Below are positions 1 through 8,216 of a stretch of 64,000 nucleotides of DNA, piece after piece. Each line of letters starts with the position of its first letter. The first letter of the stretch is position 1. Location: positions 1 to 64,000 of the forward strand of contig DASZVY010000033.1 in the NCBI GenBank assembly GCA_035546855.1. Direction: 5' to 3'. The translations under genes and the position numbers were made by a program. This DNA is from Nitrobacter sp035546855 (GTDB taxonomy: Bacteria; Pseudomonadota; Alphaproteobacteria; Rhizobiales; Xanthobacteraceae). The notes below the pieces were generated by a model that saw only the letters and a list, made by a program, of their open reading frames with translations, was not told the DNA's origin and made no database searches.

Positions 1-332
1 AACACATCTTCGGGCTGGGACGGACGCACCTCTGCCTCGGTGGTGGCCTCGTCGAGGCTTGCCAGCATCGCGTCGATATCGTCCTGGCTGTTGGTCGCAG
101 CGGGAGGAGGTGCCGGGGGCGCCGCCGGCTTCGGCGTGACCGCGGACGGCGGAATTCCCGACGTCTTCGCCGGGGCCGGTTTCGCAGCCGCCGGCGCGGC
201 TGGCTTTGGCGCGGCCGCCGGGGCCGCATTTCCGGCGGCCGCCGGCTTGGCGTCGTCATCGGCAATGATGCGGCGGATCGACGCCAGAATCTCCTCCATC
301 GAGGGTTCTTGGACCTTTGCAGGCTGCGTCAT
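1..332 (-). CDS. PopZ-like DUF2497 family protein, 3' end outside window
   Basis: The first 110 codons are visible, and the gene runs off the left edge. The N-terminus carries the family signature MEEILASIRRIIADDD (residues 12-27), followed by a Pro/Ala-rich disordered linker (about residues 28-80) and a second acidic helical stretch starting SQDDIDAML. This layout of short N-terminal helix, PAK-rich linker and C-terminal helices is that of PopZ, the polar scaffold that anchors chromosome origins in alphaproteobacteria. The C-terminal oligomerisation helices lie outside the window, so the family call rests on the N-terminus. It follows tolC in the same direction after about 250 bp. Confidence 0.8.
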   Translation of the reverse strand, partial: MTQPAKVQEPSMEEILASIRRIIADDDAKPAAAGNAAPAAAPKPAAPAAAKPAPAKTSGIPPSAVTPKPAAPPAPPPAATNSQDDIDAMLASLDEATTEAEVRPSQPEDV

Positions 333-581
333 GCCCAACTCCACATCTTCGACGTCGTCAGCGTACCAGCGAACGTTTCCGCATCTGACATGCAGACTCG
401 CAAATTCTCTTCGCAGGCCTGATTTATCCCCAGATCAAGCGCTGGCGGCCGCTTCAGCTTCTCGCGACGCAACGCGCGTCAAGCTCCCGCACGAATCGCC
501 CTGCCACCTTTCGCAAGGGTATGGCAGGGCAATATTCGATTGCAAGCAACGGGTCGTCCCCGAGCCTTGTTCCGCCGGGGT

Positions 582-1973
582 TCAACGCCCGTCCGGCGCG
601 CGCACCCCGATCCAACTGTCACGAACCTGATGATAATGCACGCTCGGATCGTAAATCGCCGTCTGGAGCCTGAGCACTTGCGGCGACAATCGACCGACCG
701 CGCTCAGCACGGCATAGGACGCCACCACGCGATCGTGTTGCGCGGTCACCAGTGCGATGCGCGCGCTCACCAGCGTCTGCTGCGCGATCAACACATCGAG
801 CGTCGTGCGCTGACCGGCCTTCGCTTCTTCGCGGACACCGTTGAGGGCGATTTCGGACGCCGTCACCTGCGCCTGGGCCGAGGCAACCTGCGCCTTGGTA
901 GCGACGAGCTGGCCCCAGGCCTGCACGACGCTGGCGCGCGTCTGGTCGCGGACCTGATCGAGGTTGAGACGCTGCTGCGCGAGGGTTTCCTTGGACTGGC
1001 GGATCAGCGAGTATTCCGAGCCGCCCTGATAGATCGGCACCGACACCTGGGCGATCGCGGACGCGAAGAATTGCTTCTGGATGGTAAGCTGTTGCTGGTA
1101 GCCTTCCTGCACATTCGCTTGCAGCGACACTGTCGGGAACAGCGCACCTTCGGCCACCTTCACCTGCAGATAGCTGACGTCGATGCCGTACATCGCCGCG
1201 GTGACGTTGGGGTTTTGCGTCAGGCCGAGATCGACGGCACCCGCGAGCGATTTCGGCAGAAAACGATCGACCGGGGAGCCCGGCGCCAGTTGTCCGGGCT
1301 CATTGCCGATGATCCGCCGAAAGTTGGACCGGGTCGTGGTGAGCGTGGATTCGGCCGCCAGGAGCTGCGTCCTGCCCGCGGCCAGTTGCGCCTGGGATTG
1401 CGCGACGTCGGTACGGGTCACCTCGCCGACGTTGAAGCGGTCCTGGGTTTGCTTCAGCGTCTGCTCGAGCACGCGCACGTTACTCTTCTGCACCTCGACG
1501 ATCGCGGAATCGCGCAGGTAGTCCATGTAAATGGTCGCCGCTGCCAGCAGCACCGTCTGCTCCAGCACGCGGAGACCTTCCCGCGCCGCCGACACCTGCC
1601 CTTCGGCCGCGCGGGTGCGGTTGGCGGTCTGAAATCCGTTGAACAGCGTCTGCGACACCGTCGCCCCGATCGCGCCCGGAGTCTGGGTGCCGTGAAGGGC
1701 GCTCGTCGCGCCCGACACACCCTCGGTGGCATCCGTATACTGGACGCCCCCGCTGGCCGTCAGCGCCACCTTGGGTCGGTAGCCCGACAACGCTTGCGGC
1801 ACATTCTCGTCCGTCGACCGGACCGAGGCGCGCTGCGCATTGAGTTGCGGGTTATTCTGGTACGCTCGCACAAGCGCGGCCTCAATCGTGTCGGCAAGCG
1901 CGGGAGCAGTCCCTATGCATGCCAACAATAGCGCCGCGGCCGCGGCCCCGGTTAATAGTCTCACGCCACCCAT
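582..1973 (-). CDS. tolC: TolC family outer-membrane efflux channel
   Basis: A 463-aa protein of the TolC/type I secretion outer-membrane family, the trimeric exit duct for RND, ABC and MFS efflux or export pumps. The ATG at 1973 is preferred because it starts directly with a signal peptide (MGGVRLLTG, then an Ala/Leu core, cleavage after PALA). The longer frame begins with TTG at 2015 and would bury that signal. The two internally repeated helical halves are visible: an early TIEAALVRAYQNNPQL segment and later Gln/Ala-rich coiled segments with repeated LAQQRLNLDQVRDQ-like heptads. Length fits the family. It is monocistronic here, so the partner pump is not identified. Confidence 0.9.
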   Translation of the reverse strand: MGGVRLLTGAAAAALLLACIGTAPALADTIEAALVRAYQNNPQLNAQRASVRSTDENVPQALSGYRPKVALTASGGVQYTDATEGVSGATSALHGTQTPGAIGATVSQTLFNGFQTANRTRAAEGQVSAAREGLRVLEQTVLLAAATIYMDYLRDSAIVEVQKSNVRVLEQTLKQTQDRFNVGEVTRTDVAQSQAQLAAGRTQLLAAESTLTTTRSNFRRIIGNEPGQLAPGSPVDRFLPKSLAGAVDLGLTQNPNVTAAMYGIDVSYLQVKVAEGALFPTVSLQANVQEGYQQQLTIQKQFFASAIAQVSVPIYQGGSEYSLIRQSKETLAQQRLNLDQVRDQTRASVVQAWGQLVATKAQVASAQAQVTASEIALNGVREEAKAGQRTTLDVLIAQQTLVSARIALVTAQHDRVVASYAVLSAVGRLSPQVLRLQTAIYDPSVHYHQVRDSWIGVRAPDGR

Positions 1974-2195
1974 GGTAATCCATTCTTCTTTTTGCCGGAT
2001 TTGACGTCGGAGCAAACCACCTGCCGCACAGGCGATACGGTCCCCCGAGTCAAACGCCCCGCCGGAGCATATTCTTCACCGCGACGCGACGGAACCCCTT
2101 CCGGCCGCCGTCAACCGAAACTCTCTGGCTGGGGCATCGCAGCCACACTGGCTGATGCAAATGGAACCCGGTGCTCCCAAACCGATTCGATCGAA

Positions 2196-2861
2196 TCAGA
2201 AAACGAACTCCGCCGGGCGTTCCAGGCCGGGCAGGACCGGCGCGGACGCATCAAACAGGGGCCGGTCGCCGAAATCGTCATAGGAACGGGTCACGATCAT
2301 CGCCCGCTGCGGGCGTCCGATCGCGGAAATCCCCACAAGACGGCCGTTCTCCGCGAGCTGCCGATAGAGTTGCTCGGGAATGATTTCGCTCGCGCCCTCC
2401 ATCAGGATGACATCGTACGGCGCGGTGTCCGGTGCGCCCGCGCCGGCCGCGGCCTCGACCACTGCGATATCGCCAAGCCCCAAGCCTTTCAGGATGCTGG
2501 CGGCCTTTGCCGCAAGCGCAGCGTCGCTCTCGGTCGCGGTCACCCGCGCGGCGATGCGGGCCGCGAGCGCCGCCGTGTAACCCGTAGCACAGCCCACCAC
2601 GAGAACGCTGTCGGTGCTTTTGATCCCGGCAGCCTGCATCATCCGCGCGACGAGGGCGGGCTTGAGCAGGCAACGCGGCGGATTGCCGCGGTCGCTGACA
2701 TCGAGATCAAGATCGAGATAGGCCAGCGCGCGCTTGCTCTCCGGCACGAATGCATCGCGCGGAACGGCCAGCATGGCTGTTATAATTCGCTGGTCCGTCA
2801 CGTCGCTCGGGCGGACCTGACAATCCACCATATTGCGGCGCGCGGTCAAAAAGTCAGACAT
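2196..2861 (-). CDS. PCMT-family methyltransferase, divergent
   Basis: A 221-aa protein with a Rossmann SAM-binding core of the protein-L-isoaspartate O-methyltransferase family. Motif I reads VLVVGCATGYTAALAA, and the N-terminus has the family-like RNMVDCQVRP and VPRDAF segments. The substrate-binding GQTIS-type motif of real PCMTs is absent; the corresponding place reads RGNPPRCLLKPA. A second, canonical PCMT lies at 52091-52741, so this copy probably has another substrate. The ATG at 2861 has a GGGGA-type ribosome site; the in-frame ATG at 2900 has none. Many alphaproteobacteria place such a gene upstream of tolC. Confidence 0.8.
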   Translation of the reverse strand: MSDFLTARRNMVDCQVRPSDVTDQRIITAMLAVPRDAFVPESKRALAYLDLDLDVSDRGNPPRCLLKPALVARMMQAAGIKSTDSVLVVGCATGYTAALAARIAARVTATESDAALAAKAASILKGLGLGDIAVVEAAAGAGAPDTAPYDVILMEGASEIIPEQLYRQLAENGRLVGISAIGRPQRAMIVTRSYDDFGDRPLFDASAPVLPGLERPAEFVF

Positions 2862-2966
2862 TGGCCATCCCCGAACCCGAGCATCGTGCGCGACACTCAT
2901 AGAGCAGATTCCACATCCGCAAAATACCGGCGAAAACCAACCGCGAATGTTCGGATGGGAGCGCTA

Positions 2967-3039
2967 AGTACAGCCGATTTGAAGTCCCGGCATCACTTCG
3001 GCAATCTTGTTGCGGGGACTTCAAATCGAAAGCGGTACT
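2967..3039. repeat. 73-nt hairpin element with asymmetric AAA bulge
   Basis: Inner arms GATTTGAAGTCCC (2976-2988) and GGGACTTCAAATC (3015-3027) form a perfect 13-bp stem, flanked by outer arms AGTAC (2967-2971) and GTACT (3035-3039). The right side carries extra bases (GAAAGCG), so the two stem segments are separated by an asymmetric bulge. The elements at 16255-16414 and 30265-30423 are built of units of the same size and layout with a different sequence. It is the main recognisable feature of the 387-bp gene-free stretch 2862-3248, along with the tRNA promoter. Confidence 0.7.
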
Positions 3040-3193
3040 AGGACAGCGCTTTCCCTGATGCAAGAGGTTGGTTAAAGACCGGTCCGCCGTTGAGCCGGAC
3101 GCGGGAGATGCGACGGTGCCGACACGCGTATCCCACGTTCAAAAGCTACTTCCCGCTATGTTGACGGCCGTGAAAAATCACATATTTCCCGCT

Positions 3194-3221
3194 TTGCAAG
3201 CTTGGAAGGCTTTGTTATAGC
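3194..3221 (+). promoter_or_regulatory. Promoter of tRNA-Asn
   Basis: TTGCAA (3194-3199) and TATAGC (3216-3221) separated by 16 bp match a housekeeping sigma promoter and sit 27 bp before the mature tRNA 5' end. Confidence 0.55.
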
Positions 3222-3248
3222 GTCCGCCAGCGAACGCGGTTCGCATGT

Positions 3249-3323
3249 TCCCTGGTAGCTCAGCGGTAGAGCATTCGACTGTTAATCGAATGGTCGCTGG
3301 TTCGAATCCAGCCCGGGGAGCCA
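3249..3323 (+). tRNA. tRNA-Asn (GTT)
   Basis: A complete cloverleaf: acceptor strand TCCCTGG pairs with CCGGGGA, with one G-T pair. The D arm contains AGCTCAGCGGTAGAGC, the anticodon loop is CTGTTAA with anticodon GTT at 3281-3283, and the T loop is GGTTCGAAT. The CCA end is encoded at 3321-3323. Confidence 0.97.
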
Positions 3324-3439
3324 TCCCCCAATGGCTTTCGGAGTTCCAGAAGATAGCGGCGGTGAACGGCCGGCGCGCGATTGCCAGCGCGGCGAATGGG
3401 CTCCCTGCCTCGAAGGGGTCTTTTCGCAACTTAATGACG

Positions 3440-3463
3440 GAAGCCCCGCCGTGGCGGGGCTTC
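3440..3463. terminator. GC-rich hairpin between tRNA-Asn and the Gly/His-rich gene
   Basis: GAAGCCCCGCC and GGCGGGGCTTC form a strong stem almost without a loop, between the convergent tRNA-Asn and the minus-strand gene ending at 3491. No U-run follows on either strand, so termination is only inferred. Confidence 0.4.
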
Positions 3464-3490
3464 TGACCTAAACTCGCCGGATGCGTCGTC

Positions 3491-3883
3491 CTAGTGGTGA
3501 CCGTGGCCTCCCCTGTGGCCGCCGCCTCCATGACCGCCGCCGGGACGACCACCCATATGTGGACGGCCTGCACCCGGGCGGCCGCCCATGTGCGGCCTGC
3601 CGCCGGGACGACCACCGAAGTGGGGACCACCATGATGCCAGCCGTGCCATCCCGCACCGCCGCCCCACCCGAAGCCGCGCCGATACGCATAGCCGCACCA
3701 GTAGAAGCCGGGACCATGCCAGCCATCGTCGTACCAGCAGTAATTGCGGCCGCCGAAGAAGAACTGGACCTGTTGCACGTCATTGGCCGGGAGCACCGTC
3801 TTCGCGCTGCCGACTGGCATCGCGACCGCCGCTCCTGTTAGCAGAGACAGGGAGATGCCGAGCAACAGTGAAATTTTCTTCAT
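3491..3883 (-). CDS. Small secreted Gly/His-rich protein
   Basis: A 130-aa protein starting MKKISLLLG with a clear signal peptide (cleavage near AVA), a short middle part with NYCWYDDGWHGPGFYWCGY, and a C-terminal half of Gly/His/Arg repeats such as GGRPHMGGRPG. ATG 3883 is chosen over the upstream in-frame ATGs because it follows an AGGT site at 9 nt and begins the signal peptide. The tail looks low-complexity and could bind metal, but no function is known. Related short proteins are frequent in Bradyrhizobium-like genomes. Confidence 0.8.
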   Translation of the reverse strand: MKKISLLLGISLSLLTGAAVAMPVGSAKTVLPANDVQQVQFFFGGRNYCWYDDGWHGPGFYWCGYAYRRGFGWGGGAGWHGWHHGGPHFGGRPGGRPHMGGRPGAGRPHMGGRPGGGHGGGGHRGGHGHH

Positions 3884-4158
3884 TTGATGTACCTCCATAT
3901 GCGGGCTCAATGCGCGAGCGCAGCCAGCGGTTCCGAGTATATCGCCCCTTGCCGATTTTGCAGCAAGCTCTCGCCACCGTTTCGCTGACGATACCGCGCT
4001 GCGGCGCAGAACCGGCGCCCACCATTGTTGTCGTTGGCGCGCCGACGTCGCGAAAGGATGAGCGGTTTTGCGGACCGTACGGAGCAGCCATGCTTGCGGC
4101 CCCTGTCGCCCCGCCGATTCCTGCGTAAGCTGGCCCCTGACTGTAATGGGACTGCGGC

Positions 4159-4485
4159 ATGCCGATATCGATGCAGAATGAGGTCACCCGGGCAGCCGGG
4201 ATATTTCCGATTGCGATCTTTCTTTTGTCGCTGGGTGCGAGCGCGGCCGATGCGCAAGCCCCGTTGCGCCGCCAGCCCAACGCACATGAAAAGCAGAAGC
4301 TGATCAATCAGATCGCGGCGGCCGGACTGAACTGCCCCGTGCTCGGCGTGGTCGACAATGCCGGCGAGGACGCCCGTGGCAAAATGATCCGGATCCACTG
4401 TGCATCCCTGAACGGCGCTGCACGCTGGGACGTTCGAGGCATTGCAGCGCCGCACAGCACCGGCCTTCGCTTCGAAAGCTGGTAG
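4159..4485 (+). CDS. Small secreted hypothetical protein
   Basis: A 108-aa protein with an N-terminal hydrophobic segment (about residues 12-32, ending AADAQA) that fits a signal peptide. The mature part contains two cysteines (LNCPVLG and IRIHCASL), which could form a disulphide. No family recognised. The strand is supported by alphaproteobacterial codon use and by the secretion signal; a minus-strand frame across the same DNA gives no recognisable protein. A hairpin terminator follows at 4558-4589. Confidence 0.6.
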   Translation: MPISMQNEVTRAAGIFPIAIFLLSLGASAADAQAPLRRQPNAHEKQKLINQIAAAGLNCPVLGVVDNAGEDARGKMIRIHCASLNGAARWDVRGIAAPHSTGLRFESW

Positions 4486-4520
4486 CAAAAGCCCGGCAAC
4501 ACACGCAAAGCAGCGGCAAC

Positions 4521-4556
4521 GGAGCGTTTCGTAAACACGGAGCGTTTCGTAAACAA
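4521..4556. repeat. 18-bp tandem duplication
   Basis: GGAGCGTTTCGTAAACAC (4521-4538) is repeated directly as 4539-4556 with one final-base difference. It lies between the secreted protein gene and its hairpin. Confidence 0.9.
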
Positions 4557-4557
4557 A

Positions 4558-4589
4558 GAAACCACGCGGGCGTTACGCCGCGTGGTTTC
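4558..4589 (+). terminator. Hairpin terminator after the 4159 gene
   Basis: GAAACCACGCGG (4558-4569) and CCGCGTGGTTTC (4578-4589) form a perfect 12-bp stem with an 8-nt loop. The T-rich 3' arm is short, so strength is uncertain. Confidence 0.55.
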
Positions 4590-4791
4590 CTGCGAGACTG
4601 TCCCGGCCCTCACTGGATTCCGTCTCGATTCGCGATCATGCCGCCGTGCGCGCCATTGTCTAACCGGCCGGCGGGTTATGCCCAGCGAATTTGGCCGATC
4701 CGCGCGCCACGACGCCTAACGGATTCAAATAGCTGCGTTCGCTTAACGAAGCCTCAACGCTTTTGCGGAAGCCTTCCGTCAGAGGTGGACT

Positions 4792-5025
4792 GTGGACGAG
4801 ACCCGCAACGCCAAGGGCCGCATCAGCAGCCGATTTTCATCCGCCGGAACCCACTCGCTGGAACGGACACCCTCGCGGCTGGCCAACTGGCCCCCGCCCT
4901 ATCGCAGCGCGCCGGCCAAGCCGAAGATCGTTCGTCATCCGCCGACCGAGAAGCCGACGCGCGCCAAGCCGCGCGGCTGGCGCCTGACCCGCGCGATGTT
5001 CTCGGAGTTCGAGGAGGACAGCTAG
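4792..5025 (+). CDS. Small basic conserved hypothetical protein
   Basis: A 77-aa Pro/Arg/Lys-rich protein without signal peptide or membrane segment, ending in an acidic FEEDS tail. The GTG start at 4792 follows AGAGGTG at a suitable distance. It is convergent with glmU, whose stop is only 15 bp away. I recognise the style of a small protein conserved in Bradyrhizobium-like genomes but know no function. Confidence 0.6.
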   Translation: MDETRNAKGRISSRFSSAGTHSLERTPSRLANWPPPYRSAPAKPKIVRHPPTEKPTRAKPRGWRLTRAMFSEFEEDS

Positions 5026-5039
5026 AGAGCCGGCGGCGG

Positions 5040-6398
5040 TCAGCCCGCTTTCGGTTTCCGGTTCTTCAGCTTCATTTCGCGGAAGCGCCTGGCCCAGCCT
5101 TCCCGCACCGTCTGCTGGCTGCGCTCGACGACGAGGGAATCGTTCGGCACATCGCGCGTCACGACCGAGCCCGAGCCGATGTAGGCGCCCTCGCCGATCT
5201 TCACCGGCGCCACCAGCGACGAATTCGACCCGACGAACGCGCCGGCTCCGATCTCGGTGCGGTGCTTGTCGAACCCGTCGTAATTGCAGGTGATGGTGCC
5301 CGCGCCGATATTGGCGTTGGCTCCGACACGGGCATCTCCGACATAGGTGAGGTGATTGACCTTGACGCCGGCTTCGAGCACGGCGGCCTTGGTCTCGACG
5401 AAGTTGCCGATGCGCGCGCCGTCGCCAAGCGACGTTCCCGGCCGCAGCCGGGCATACGGTCCGACCGACGCGTTTTTGCCGATCGAGGATTGCGTGAGAT
5501 GCGAGAACGCATGGATGACCGCGCCGTCCGCAATGGCGACGCCGGGACCGATGACGACGAACGGTTCGATCGTCACATCCCTGCCGAATACGGTATCGGC
5601 GGCGAGATAGACGGTCTCCGGCGCGATCATCGTCACGCCGGAATCGAGCGCCGCCTTGCGCAGCCGCTGTTGCAGAACCTGCTCGGCTTCGGCCAACTGC
5701 GCCTTGGTATTGATGCCCCGCACTTCATCCTCGCTGGTTTCGATCACCACCGCGCGACGTCCGAGCGTGCGGACGACCGCGACCGCGTCGGTGAGATAGT
5801 ATTCGCCCTTGGTGTTGGCGTTGCCGATCCGCTCCAGGATCGCGAGCACGGCGTGGCCGTCGAACGCCATGACGCCGGCGTTGCACAGCGTGATCCCGCG
5901 CTCCTCCTTACTCGCGTCGGCCTGCTCGCGGATCGCCGTCAGCTCATCGCCATGAACGATCAGCCGGCCGTAGCCCGTCGGATCGGCCGCCTGGAAACCG
6001 AGCACCGCCATCGCAGCGCCGATCTTGAGCGGCACACGCATCCGCGCGAACGTCTCCGCCGTAATCAGCGGCGTGTCGCCGAACGCGATCAGCACATCGT
6101 CGGCGCCCCGCGCCAGCGCATCGCGCGCGGCAAGCACGGCATGCGCGGTTCCCAGGCGCTCGTGCTGCGTGAAGACAGCCGCGTCCGGCCTGATGCGACG
6201 GATTTCGTCAGCGACGGCCTGATGATCCGGACCGACGACGACCGCCAGCGCATTGCCGCCGCCGCCCGGAGCGGCGCGCAGAACGTGCGACAACAGCGTC
6301 TGCCCGGCAACGGGATGCAGCACCTTGGGCATGGACGAGCGCATCCGCGTGCCTTCGCCTGCGGCGAGTACGATGGTGAGACAGGTTCTGCCGGTCAT
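5040..6398 (-). CDS. glmU: Bifunctional GlmU: GlcNAc-1-P uridyltransferase / GlcN-1-P acetyltransferase
   Basis: A 452-aa enzyme that acetylates glucosamine-1-phosphate and then makes UDP-GlcNAc for peptidoglycan and LPS, in the cytoplasm. The N-terminal nucleotidyltransferase has LAAGEGTRMRSSMPKVLHP (from residue 11) and FGDTPL. The C-terminal half is a left-handed beta-helix of hexapeptide repeats with NHLTYVGDA and GTITCNYDGFDKHRT, which hold the acetyltransferase site. Length equals that of the E. coli enzyme (456 aa). The start is supported by GAGGAGG just upstream. glmS does not follow in this window. Confidence 0.97.
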   Translation of the reverse strand: MTGRTCLTIVLAAGEGTRMRSSMPKVLHPVAGQTLLSHVLRAAPGGGGNALAVVVGPDHQAVADEIRRIRPDAAVFTQHERLGTAHAVLAARDALARGADDVLIAFGDTPLITAETFARMRVPLKIGAAMAVLGFQAADPTGYGRLIVHGDELTAIREQADASKEERGITLCNAGVMAFDGHAVLAILERIGNANTKGEYYLTDAVAVVRTLGRRAVVIETSEDEVRGINTKAQLAEAEQVLQQRLRKAALDSGVTMIAPETVYLAADTVFGRDVTIEPFVVIGPGVAIADGAVIHAFSHLTQSSIGKNASVGPYARLRPGTSLGDGARIGNFVETKAAVLEAGVKVNHLTYVGDARVGANANIGAGTITCNYDGFDKHRTEIGAGAFVGSNSSLVAPVKIGEGAYIGSGSVVTRDVPNDSLVVERSQQTVREGWARRFREMKLKNRKPKAG

Positions 6399-6554
6399 GG
6401 CCTCCTCGTGGTCTTCCGTGGCGCCGCCGTCATAAGCTTTTTCGGCACGGGAGGAAACCGGCCTCCGCGGACGGTGCTCCCGATCTGAGATTGAACCTCA
6501 AACCTGTTAAGGTTTGCAGGGTGATTCGAGGTCGCAAGGGGGCGACGTCGTCGG

Positions 6555-7772
6555 ATGACTAAGAAGCGCGCTCCACAGGCTGACAAGCTGCCCGTCGATG
6601 ACGTCGGCGGCGGGACGGTGCTCGTGGCCGACGAGGATGTGTTCGACCGGCGCCGGCTGTTGTGGCGGCTGACCTCGTGGGGTGTGGCCGCGATCGGCGC
6701 AGTCTCTATCGCAATCCTCGCCAATCAGTCGTCGGTCACGCTGCGGCAGGATCAGGCCGCGACCGCAGAACTCGCCCGGCAGACGCAGCAGATACGAGCT
6801 CTTGCCCGACAAAATCACACCGAAGCGAGTCGGCTGGCCTCGGCGATCGAGGCGCTCGATGGCGACCGGGATCGGCTCGACGCCCGTGTGTCGATCCTCG
6901 AACAAGGTCTCGAGTCCGTGACCGGCTCGATCGCGCGGCAGGCCAAGGAGCGGAAGCCGACGGACACGCCGCTCGCCTCGCCTGCGACCGCGCCCAGTTC
7001 TCTTCCGGCCGCTGCCTCAAGTTTGCCACATCATGAGGCCACAGCATCCGCCGCACAGCCCGCGCAACCGGCACCCGTGACCGCCACGTCCGCAACCACT
7101 GCGCCTCGCGCCACAGCCGCGGCACCGTCCGACAGTTCACCACCGACGCCAATTTCCAGCGCCGACTCAAAGACGTCATCCAACACGCCCGACGCCACCG
7201 CGCCCGTGGCGAGACCCGAAACCAAAGTCACGGCCTCGGCTCAAGCCGCGGCGGATCAAGCCGCCGCCACGGATATGGCATCGGCAAGTTCAGCGGCACC
7301 GAGCGCGCCTGTTCAGCGCACCGAATTCGGCGTCGACCTTGGCAGCGCGAACTCCATCGACGGCCTCCGGGCGCTGTGGCGGGGAGTTCTCCGCGCCCAT
7401 AGCAAGGAAGTCGGATCGCTCGAACCGATCATCGTCATCAGGGAGCGCACGAACGGGCCGGGCATGCGATTGCATCTCGTTGCGGGCCCGTTGTCGGACG
7501 CTGCTGCAGCCGCAAGGATTTGCGCGGCCCTGACGGAACGCAAGCGAAGCTGCGAAACGTCGGTCTATGACGGGCAGCGCCTCACCTTGCGCGAAAACAA
7601 ACAATCCGCCGGCGAGTCCGCAATTGCAAAACCGCCGCCCGCGCGCCGCACCGTCTCTCGCCATAAGCGCAGCAATCGGCTCACGCGGCTCGAACAGCCG
7701 GTGCCGCTGCCGGCGCCACCTCCGCCGCCGGAGCCAGCGCCCTCCAGAACGGGATCCTTCTTTTCCCGCTGA
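6555..7772 (+). CDS. Membrane-anchored coiled-coil protein with SPOR-like C-terminus
   Basis: A 405-aa protein. One transmembrane helix (about residues 35-57) is followed by a coiled coil (about 65-125, rich in Q/A/L with DRDRLDARVSILEQ), a long low-complexity Ala/Pro/Ser/Thr linker (about 130-255), and a folded C-terminal region. That region includes MRLHLVAGPLSDAAAAARIC and ends near CETSVYDGQRL, resembling a SPOR peptidoglycan-binding fold. The tail is basic and Pro-rich. The topology suggests an inner-membrane protein reaching into the periplasm. Its role in envelope or septum biology is inferred; no named orthologue. Confidence 0.75.
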   Translation: MTKKRAPQADKLPVDDVGGGTVLVADEDVFDRRRLLWRLTSWGVAAIGAVSIAILANQSSVTLRQDQAATAELARQTQQIRALARQNHTEASRLASAIEALDGDRDRLDARVSILEQGLESVTGSIARQAKERKPTDTPLASPATAPSSLPAAASSLPHHEATASAAQPAQPAPVTATSATTAPRATAAAPSDSSPPTPISSADSKTSSNTPDATAPVARPETKVTASAQAAADQAAATDMASASSAAPSAPVQRTEFGVDLGSANSIDGLRALWRGVLRAHSKEVGSLEPIIVIRERTNGPGMRLHLVAGPLSDAAAAARICAALTERKRSCETSVYDGQRLTLRENKQSAGESAIAKPPPARRTVSRHKRSNRLTRLEQPVPLPAPPPPPEPAPSRTGSFFSR

Positions 7773-7835
7773 GTCGGCTGACGGGCAGCATTGTTTGCGG
7801 TTGTCGGATCCGCCTTTCTGAACCATACTCCGGCG

Positions 7836-8216
7836 ATGAAGAAAGATCCGTTCCGGCTGACGCCGTATCAGGTTCAGTGGCTGCTCGTCGTCGGCTTCGT
7901 CAGCGTCGGCTATGCCCTGTATCTGCGCTATCTCGCGATCGAACTGTCAACGGTGTCGCTGGCTTGCGATGGCGGGTTGCAGACCATGCTGTGCAAGAGC
8001 CGCAGCGTCGCAACCTATCTGTTTCGTAATTCCGTGTTCGGCATCGTGGCGCTGGTGATCGCGGCGCTGCACCTGATGCGGCCATCCATCGTCCTGCTGA
8101 CCGGTGGACTGATCGCGGCGAGCTTCGGCATCGTGCTCTATAATGTTGGCCTTTCGGGTCTTGCCATCGGCCTGCTCATTCTGGGCTTTGCACGACCCGC
8201 CCCTGCCACAGCGTGA
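7836..8216 (+). CDS. Small integral membrane protein, unknown function
   Basis: A 126-aa protein with four predicted transmembrane segments (about residues 12-30, 63-82, 85-103 and 105-120) and a CDGGLQTMLCKS loop after the first, whose two cysteines could form a disulphide. ATG 7836 is used because the 15 upstream in-frame residues look non-coding. The 3' end overlaps the convergent ndvC 3' end by about 41 bp. No family recognised. Confidence 0.75.
   Translation: MKKDPFRLTPYQVQWLLVVGFVSVGYALYLRYLAIELSTVSLACDGGLQTMLCKSRSVATYLFRNSVFGIVALVIAALHLMRPSIVLLTGGLIAASFGIVLYNVGLSGLAIGLLILGFARPAPATA

Noticed and set aside
540..1931. Long plus-strand open frame opposite tolC
   Set aside because: Arg/His-rich shadow with no signal; tolC on the other strand has a signal peptide and family features.
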